Shown piece by piece: positions 32,981 to 37,901 of a DNA stretch of 37,901 bases (position 1 is its first letter; each line of letters begins with the position of its first letter). Source of the DNA: Bacillota bacterium (GTDB lineage: Bacteria > Bacillota > UBA994 > PWPR01); assembly GCA_028280325.1 (NCBI GenBank), contig JANQLZ010000046.1:1-37901 (forward strand), in the 5' to 3' direction. The position numbers and the translations under genes are program-made. The notes beneath the pieces are model-generated. The model ran no database searches, was not told the origin of the DNA, and saw nothing but the letters and a program-made list of their open reading frames with translations.

Positions 32981-33136
32981 GAGGCTGCTGAAAAAGTCCG
33001 CTCTCTGCGTTTTTATATATTTGCTTTAAGGTAGCGATTATTTTCAAATCGCCTGGCTCTTTGCGCACTTGGCATACTACCTCGTATAGTTTTGCGCAGA
33101 GCCTAGCGCCTTGACAGCAAACATTTTCAACAACCT
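32981..33136. mobile_element. MITE-like element with imperfect terminal inverted repeats
   Basis: gaggctgctgaaaaa (32981-32995) and ttttcaacaacctc (33123-33136) form imperfect terminal inverted repeats (about 12 of 14). Internally ggctctttgcgca and tgcgcagagcc pair as a stem around 33055-33112. No coding capacity. A further copy of the end motif occurs at 33625-33650 (actttttcagtgccctcgaac), and ccgaggctgctgaaa also occurs at about 9076-9092. Confidence 0.5.
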
Positions 33137-33375
33137 CCAATAGTAGTCATAAGTTTCTAGATTAATGGAGCACTTGTTAAGGAGTTACTTCTACATTTTG
33201 CTATATTCCAAGTTAATGTTTATATTTTGCTCCCGCACCAGTACAATTGCCAACCAACTGCCAGCCAACCGCCGCCCTACTGCCAACCTATTGCCGTCCC
33301 ATTGTAAATAACCGATGAATAGTAAGGCATAACGTGGCTTACACAATTGAGATTAGATCAAGGAAAAGAAAAAAT

Positions 33376-33416
33376 CTGCTCCAAAGATGATACACATTTA
33401 GTATATCTTTGAGCAG
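33376..33416. repeat. Terminator-like hairpin repeat, copy 1
   Basis: ctgctc-aaagat (33376-33388) pairs with atctttgagcag (33405-33416); loop gatacacatttagtat. The tail is aactttttag. The upstream flank is attgagattagatcaaggaaaag. Confidence 0.65.
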
Positions 33417-33535
33417 AACTTTTTAGTAATGGGTATTACAAAAAACAGTCGTCCCCATGATGCTTCTGTAAATAACTGGCACAGAACTTCATTAAGTCTA
33501 GGCTTTCAGAATTAAGCCCAGCTCAAGGAATAGAA

Positions 33536-33585
33536 GAAATTTTCTGCAAAGATAATACGAGTCAGAATATCTTTGAGCAAATTTT
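33536..33585. repeat. Terminator-like hairpin repeat, copy 2
   Basis: aaattttctgcaaagata pairs with tatctttgagcaaatttt, with a loop atacgagtcagaa. The 58 bases before it (33483-33540) match those before copy 3 (about 33691-33750) at most positions, so the element extends upstream of the hairpin. Confidence 0.7.
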
Positions 33586-33743
33586 ACTCGTAATGGGTTT
33601 TATAAAAACAGCCGTCCTCTGGAGACTTTTTCAGTGCCCTCGAACCGTCTTTATAGAAATATAGTTCATTAAATAGCAAATAACCGCCGCAGAGCCTCAT
33701 TAAGCCTGGGCTCACAGAATTGAGCCTAGATCAAGGAAAAGCC

Positions 33744-33792
33744 AAAAAATCTGCAAACATAATACGAGGCAGTATATGTTTACAGATTTTTT
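33744..33792 (-). terminator. Hairpin repeat copy 3, terminator of pepF
   Basis: aaaaaatctgcaaacata (33744-33761) pairs with tatgtttacagatttttt (33775-33792) with one mismatch. On the minus strand, the direction of pepF, the stem is followed by ttttttggctttt and would terminate that operon. On the plus strand it also has a T tract, so it is bidirectional. Confidence 0.75.
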
Positions 33793-33843
33793 TGCGTATG
33801 ACGCAGAAATAGGTTTAATTGTGGGAGCTCCTAAGAACGAAGC

Positions 33844-35628
33844 CTATTTAGTTAATCTCATGAACTCCTGATATCCTGCCAACACCACATCAAGAGCATC
33901 CTGCCAGAACGACTCCTGCTCCAGGTTAACTCCCAAATGCTTCATTGCTAAATCTTCAACCCTCATACGGCCGGTGTCACGCAGCAGGTTAATATAATTC
34001 TGCTCAAAATCAGCACCCTGGGTTTTGGCCTGGGCATAGACTCCAGCACTGAACAGATAGCCGAAAGTATAGGGGAAGTTATAAAAAGGCACGCGAGTAC
34101 TATAAAAATGTAGTTTAGAGGCCCAGAAGTGAGGATGATAAACATCCAATGCATCACTGAAGGCTTCTTTTTGGGCAGTTAGCATTAGCTGATTCAGTTC
34201 CTGAACACTGACAGAACCGGACTTTCTTTTGGCATAAAATCTGGTTTCAAACAGATACCTGGCCTGAATATTCATCAATAAAGCAACAGCTCTTCGTAAA
34301 TCTGCACTGAGTAAGGCTATCTTTTCTTCCTTGGTAGATGCTGTTGCTAATGAAGCATCAGCAACAACAAATTCAGCAAATGTTGAAGCTGTCTCAGCCA
34401 CATTCATCGCATATCTTTGAGAGATAGGCGGCAGGTCGGCCATCACAGAAGAGTGATAGGCATGCCCCAGTTCATGGGCCAAGGTATTGACATTGCGGGC
34501 AGTTCCGGAATAAGTCATAAACACTCTGGACTGTTTACTGACAGGGGAACTGGAGCAAAAAGCCCCGGCTCGTTTATTATCTCTGTTTTCACTCTCAACC
34601 CAGTTTTCATTAAAAGCCCGAGTTACCAGTTTACCCATGCTGGGACTAAAGTTAGAAATATGTTCTACGACAAAATTAGCTCCTTTTTCTAAGTTGAATG
34701 TTCGGCTGGAAGCGCCAATCGGAGCGGTGTAATCATGCCAGCTCATCTTGTCAATACCCAACAGCTTTTTCTTGCGGGCTAAGAATTTAACTAAGGGCTC
34801 TTTATTCTTATTGATAGCTGTCCACATTGCTTCAATGGTTTGGCGAGTCATCCGATTGTACTCTAATGGTTCATATAAAAAGTCATCCCAGCCTCGCTGT
34901 TGATATACATTCAGCCTGAAACCGGCGATACTGTTTAAGGCCAGTGCACAGTTGTCAGCTACCTGCCCCCAGGATGTTTCCCAGCTGGTAAAAACCTTTT
35001 CTCGAATCGTTCTGTCAGGGCTGGACATCATATTTGCCGCCTGGCCGGGTGACAGTTTCTTTAACTGACCATCTATCTCAACAGGTATTTTTAAGCTTCC
35101 GGTGATCGAATTGTAAAGGGTACTCCAGGCGTGGTACCCGTCAACTGACAAGGCATTGATAATACTTTCTTTATCGGCAGTCAACTTTTTGCTGGCTTTT
35201 TCTCTGATTTCTGTTAAGTTAAATGTTAAGGGTACAAAATACTCATCTTTGAGGAGTTGATTAAAGCTGGTTTCACTCAATTCTAACAAACGCTCTTCAA
35301 TACTGGTCATTAAATTGGCATTAAGGGCATTGAGGGCATTCATTCTTCCCACTAATTGCACCGCTTTTTTATCCTGGGTGTTTTGGGCAGCCAGGCAGGT
35401 AGTAAAAGAACTGGCATGACGCAGTTTTTTTGCAATGTCCTGGGTTTCATTTAAGATATGCTTCCAGGTGTCATGACAGCCGTCAGCTGTCTCAAGCCGG
35501 GCCAGTTCCTGTTGGAAATCTGTAATTTGTTTTTGTAAATCAGCCAAATAATTGGCAAACTCAACTGAGTTGCTGCCGCCGGGAAAGTATGAGTCCAAAT
35601 CCCAGTTGGCGTTTAAGTTTTTTAACAT
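33844..35628 (-). CDS. pepF: Oligoendopeptidase F, M3 family
   Basis: This zinc peptidase is 594 residues from the ATG at 35628, preceded by AAGGAG. A longer in-frame version runs back into the QueG-like gene without a site. The zinc motif is LAHELGHAYHSS (HExxH), with the third ligand region NVAETASTFAEFVV. It also has the M3 features TMSGTARNV-like (TYSGTARNVNTL) and FPYTFGYLFSAGVY near the end. It degrades peptides of several residues in the cytoplasm. It follows the QueG-like gene and is closed by a hairpin repeat. Confidence 0.94.
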   Translation of the reverse strand: MLKNLNANWDLDSYFPGGSNSVEFANYLADLQKQITDFQQELARLETADGCHDTWKHILNETQDIAKKLRHASSFTTCLAAQNTQDKKAVQLVGRMNALNALNANLMTSIEERLLELSETSFNQLLKDEYFVPLTFNLTEIREKASKKLTADKESIINALSVDGYHAWSTLYNSITGSLKIPVEIDGQLKKLSPGQAANMMSSPDRTIREKVFTSWETSWGQVADNCALALNSIAGFRLNVYQQRGWDDFLYEPLEYNRMTRQTIEAMWTAINKNKEPLVKFLARKKKLLGIDKMSWHDYTAPIGASSRTFNLEKGANFVVEHISNFSPSMGKLVTRAFNENWVESENRDNKRAGAFCSSSPVSKQSRVFMTYSGTARNVNTLAHELGHAYHSSVMADLPPISQRYAMNVAETASTFAEFVVADASLATASTKEEKIALLSADLRRAVALLMNIQARYLFETRFYAKRKSGSVSVQELNQLMLTAQKEAFSDALDVYHPHFWASKLHFYSTRVPFYNFPYTFGYLFSAGVYAQAKTQGADFEQNYINLLRDTGRMRVEDLAMKHLGVNLEQESFWQDALDVVLAGYQEFMRLTK

Positions 35629-35641
35629 ATAACTACTCCTT

Positions 35642-36343
35642 TTATTTATTATAAGGGCATATTGCCAAGCACATGCCACAGTTAACGGGCAGTTCAGTTG
35701 TGTCATTCTGATCTGTAGACCCTGTATTTCTGCACTTTTCACCGTCGCGGCGGTGGTCCGGCTGGTGATGAGGGTGGAATGGTATTCCACTGAGAGCGCC
35801 ACCTGGACAATGATCAAGACATAAACAGCACTGTTTACAGCCATCCTCTACTGCTTCACTGATTTCCAAATCAGCATCAGTTAGAATAGTAATGCAATGG
35901 ACTCGGGCACCATAGGTTGAATTTATCAATCTATTGCTCTTGCCCAGCCAGCCCAAACCGGCGTAGCTGGCTATTAAATGATGAAAATAAACCGGGTGTC
36001 CCGGACTAAAGCTGCTGAGGTCCGCTGGCAGAATAAAGGCCCTGTTAGCGGCTTTCTCCAGTAAATTGGCAATGATCAGTGCTGTTCGTTCCAGTGTTGG
36101 TATAACTACTTGTTTAAAATAATGATTGTAAAGCTTTATGCCAAATAACTGCCCGTCTTTTAAGCATTCAACTAAAGAGCAGGGCATAATCATGCCAATA
36201 CTGATCGCTTTTGTGTGATTGTCAAGCAAATAATGAGGTATTTTATGGACATGATCCTGAATACTATCCAGAGAAGTCACGCCATAAAGCTCTGCACCCA
36301 GCATTTTTGCCTGGGCAGCCAGGGTGGTATCTAGTTGTTTCAT
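35642..36343 (-). CDS. 4Fe-4S QueG-like reductase, short form
   Basis: The 233-residue protein has a mixed N-terminal domain and a C-terminal dicluster ferredoxin: CKQCCLCLDHCPGG (first cluster), then a His/Pro-rich stretch with EKC, then NCGMCLAICPYNK (second cluster). The region AGLGWLGKSNRLINSTYGARVHCITILTD resembles epoxyqueuosine reductase. True QueG has about 350 residues with cobalamin-binding and HEAT parts, so this shorter protein is better called a QueG-like 4Fe-4S double-cluster protein. AGGAG precedes the ATG; pepF follows by about 13 bases. Confidence 0.82.
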   Translation of the reverse strand: MKQLDTTLAAQAKMLGAELYGVTSLDSIQDHVHKIPHYLLDNHTKAISIGMIMPCSLVECLKDGQLFGIKLYNHYFKQVVIPTLERTALIIANLLEKAANRAFILPADLSSFSPGHPVYFHHLIASYAGLGWLGKSNRLINSTYGARVHCITILTDADLEISEAVEDGCKQCCLCLDHCPGGALSGIPFHPHHQPDHRRDGEKCRNTGSTDQNDTTELPVNCGMCLAICPYNK

Positions 36344-36380
36344 AGAATATCTCCTAGTAATTAGAAATTTACGAACTTCA

Positions 36381-36833
36381 TTAATTCTGTTTGATTGCCA
36401 CCAGCATTTCTATTTCAACAGCAACATCGTTGGGCAGTTCATTGGCTCCGACCGCTGAGCGGGCATGGCGTCCTTTATCTCCAAACAAATCAAGCAAGAG
36501 TTGGGAGGCTCCATTAATGACCTGCGGCTGCTGGTTAAACCCTGGAGCGCTATTGACGAAGCCCAGTACCTTAAAAATTTTTTCAACTTTATCCAGGTTA
36601 CCAATCTCTTTTTTAATACAAGCTAAACACTGGAGCATACAGTATTTAGCTGCTTCCTGACCTTCGGCAATTGTCAGATCAGCCCCAAGTTTTCCACGAT
36701 GTTGTCTGGATCCCTGCCCGGATGTATAGACAAAGTTTCCAGCACGGTTAACAGGTATGTATAATCCTACCGGGGTATGCACCTCAGGCAGTTCTAATCC
36801 CATTTCTCGCAGACGAGATTCAATTTTACTCAT
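36381..36833 (-). CDS. RidA/YjgF family protein
   Basis: The 150-residue protein is of the Rid family, which in RidA members hydrolyses reactive enamine/imine intermediates from PLP enzymes. Family landmarks are GNFVYTSGQGSRQ (about 31-43), EAAKYCMLQCLACIKKEIGNLDKV, and near the end HARSAVGANELPNDVAVEIEMLVAIK. The Arg in ARSAVG is the usual carboxylate-binding residue of RidA, so activity is likely. GAGGTG precedes the ATG. It is first in the ridA, QueG-like, pepF operon, with 37 bases to the next gene. Confidence 0.9.
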   Translation of the reverse strand: MSKIESRLREMGLELPEVHTPVGLYIPVNRAGNFVYTSGQGSRQHRGKLGADLTIAEGQEAAKYCMLQCLACIKKEIGNLDKVEKIFKVLGFVNSAPGFNQQPQVINGASQLLLDLFGDKGRHARSAVGANELPNDVAVEIEMLVAIKQN

Positions 36834-37144
36834 CGTATCACCTCACTTTAATTATAACGTACATATTCTCTAAAAACATATAAAAACCTTTATTGTCGGT
36901 ATCAGACAATACAATGTGGGTTAGGCTGATTATCAATAACGAATCAGTTATTGCAAAAAAAGATGAGACGAAATTTTATAATAAATTGAATTAAGATTAA
37001 AATGGTGATATCGTGCGGGTACTATATAAGGATGGTGGTGGCTTACTTTTATGCAATTGTAACAATCATAAATAGAACAAGCTCTATGTGTATAGAGCTT
37101 ATTGTAAATCATATTTTGATAATTAATAACGATGTTAACTAAAA
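36834..37144. other. Intergenic interval, no gene seen
   Basis: The 311 bases between the ridA operon and the unknown gene show no gene I can support. AAGCTCTA (37079-37086) and TAGAGCTT (37093-37100) make a hairpin close to the end of the unknown gene, with a weak T tract (gttctattt) on the minus strand. Confidence 0.45.
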
Positions 37145-37666
37145 CTATTTGTGCTCATCTATAAAATCTGAAAGGTAATTATTATGTTTTTGCTCAATTT
37201 TTTTAATCAAATCAACATATTCAGTAACCAATTTATAATAAGATTTTTCATATGCTTCTGTAGATAATTTTTCCAGGAATGCCTCTCGTTCAGTTAGAAA
37301 ACTCTGCAAAAATCCCTTTTCAATGTCTGAATAGGATAGTTTTATGTACATAAAGTATAAGAAAAGTTTGCTTTGGTTGTGAAAAAACTCATCTCCTTCA
37401 AATCTCATCTCATTTACACTATATATATCTTTGATTTTTTGAATCTCCTCCTGAAAGAAATTGTCTTTAAGGAGGATAGTATTATTGTCATCTATTAGTC
37501 CTTTGACTATCGTATTAGTATTTATAAAAGATAAATAAAAATTGCTATACAGAACTTCATTTGCGTAAGTAAAATTTTGCTTACAGGTAAACAAGTAAGT
37601 GAGAGAAACAATATTTGATATGACTAAGAACACAATTATTATATTTCTGGCTGTCAGATATTTCAT
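37145..37666 (-). CDS. Unknown protein with N-terminal membrane anchor
   Basis: The 173-residue product has an N-terminal hydrophobic helix (about 8-27, NIIIVFLVISNIVSLTYLF) and then a Lys/Glu/Tyr-rich, probably helical, domain outside the membrane. I recognise no family. The ATG is preceded by AGGAG at about 7 bases. No neighbour on the same strand suggests a partner. Confidence 0.6.
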   Translation of the reverse strand: MKYLTARNIIIVFLVISNIVSLTYLFTCKQNFTYANEVLYSNFYLSFINTNTIVKGLIDDNNTILLKDNFFQEEIQKIKDIYSVNEMRFEGDEFFHNQSKLFLYFMYIKLSYSDIEKGFLQSFLTEREAFLEKLSTEAYEKSYYKLVTEYVDLIKKIEQKHNNYLSDFIDEHK

Positions 37667-37738
37667 ATAGCATACTCCTGAAAGTTATTTTGATAATCTT
37701 GCACCATAGTACAAACTAAAAAACTAAATTGCAGTTTT

Positions 37739-37780
37739 GAAGCAGATGGGTAAGTACTATCTGCTTCATATTTTATTTTA
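37739..37780 (+). terminator. Hairpin with T-rich tail, plus strand
   Basis: GAAGCAGAT (37739-37747) and ATCTGCTTC (37759-37767) pair perfectly, followed by atattttatttt. No plus-strand gene is visible just upstream, so its transcript is unknown. Confidence 0.6.
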
Positions 37781-37901
37781 CTTAACTTATCAGGGACTGT
37801 CCAACTAATGTCATTAAGTTAGATATATAGGCTAAGTTTAAAGCAAATAAATGAGCTCACTTAGAGGTAGTAAATATCACATAAGCACTAAACATGTATA
37901 A

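Larger units (their letters stand above)
32236..33843. repeat. 1.6-kb gene-free, repeat-dense segment
   Basis: No gene with a credible start or family is visible. The segment holds 11-bp-unit arrays (inverted at about 32310-32362, 32536-32612 and 32650-32716; forward at 33244-33309). It also holds a 155-171-bp direct repeat (32399-32569 and 32720-32874), a MITE-like element (32981-33136), and three terminator-like hairpin elements (33376, 33536 and 33744). The same families occur at 1-760. Confidence 0.75.

Noticed and set aside
32925-33140. A 71-residue minus-strand open frame across the MITE-like element
   Set aside because: It lacks a ribosome-binding site and coincides with the repeat structure, so it is not counted as a gene.
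35629-35844. A longer N-terminus for pepF
   Set aside because: The extra 72 codons lie in the coding part of the QueG-like gene, have no ribosome-binding site, and the start at 35628 has AAGGAG.
37801-37901. An insertion-sequence end near gggactgtccaactaatg
   Set aside because: The short motif recalls IS ends, but the window stops and no transposase or inverted partner is visible.

Overview
The window looks like chromosome from a low-to-moderate GC, anaerobic, probably spore-forming Firmicute (class Clostridia or a close relative). The signs are frequent TTG and GTG starts behind strong GGAGG ribosome-binding sites, a rubredoxin, a clostridial-style ABC-F factor with an attenuator leader, and a run of tiny Gly/hydrophobic proteins preceded by boxes resembling the sporulation sigma-K -10 element. 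This is inferred from gene content only; no rRNA or tRNA gene is present to place the organism.

Layout. 1-760 is gene-free and rich in dispersed repeats. 763-4103 holds a secreted/anchored unknown protein (-), an MBL-fold hydrolase translationally coupled to exonuclease III, and a TetR regulator with a perfect 21-bp operator at its own promoter. 4263-6812 encodes a PEP-synthase/rifampicin-phosphotransferase-like dikinase. 6863-8270 (-) is a TDT-family transporter with a C_GCxxG_C_C protein under an operator-bearing promoter. 8472-10757 carries an HD phosphohydrolase, an NPP-type phosphodiesterase and an alkyltransferase-like (ATL) protein. 11027-15005 is a complete arginine-to-spermidine operon (speD, arginine decarboxylase, speE, speB) behind a promoter whose -10 lies in a perfect inverted repeat. 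15224-16864 is an ABC-F ATPase with a short-uORF, terminator/antiterminator leader. 17008-19681 is a TldD/TldE pair. 19902-22364 has a small membrane protein, an orphan AbiEi-like antitoxin and endonuclease IV.

22488-25635 is a cluster of nine small genes. Five encode paralogous Gly-rich or hydrophobic two-segment proteins, followed by helical or charged proteins; a spore-surface or spore-envelope role is my inference. 25831-31454 holds a CDF metal transporter with a structured leader, a class-I aminotransferase, a 51-aa rubredoxin, and two paralogous proteins of unusual architecture: a sigma-region-2-like cytoplasmic domain, one membrane helix, and a long beta-rich (propeller-like) outside domain. 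lgt (-) follows.

32236-33843 is a second gene-free, repeat-dense segment. It shares repeat families with the left end: arrays of degenerate 11-bp units, terminator-like hairpin elements, a long direct repeat with a GGGGTCAGG-centred palindrome, and a MITE-like element. The right end has a minus-strand operon ridA, a 4Fe-4S QueG-like protein and oligoendopeptidase F, then an unknown anchored protein. The best candidates for something undescribed are the sigma2-like/TM/propeller pair, the small-protein cluster, and the 11-bp repeat arrays.
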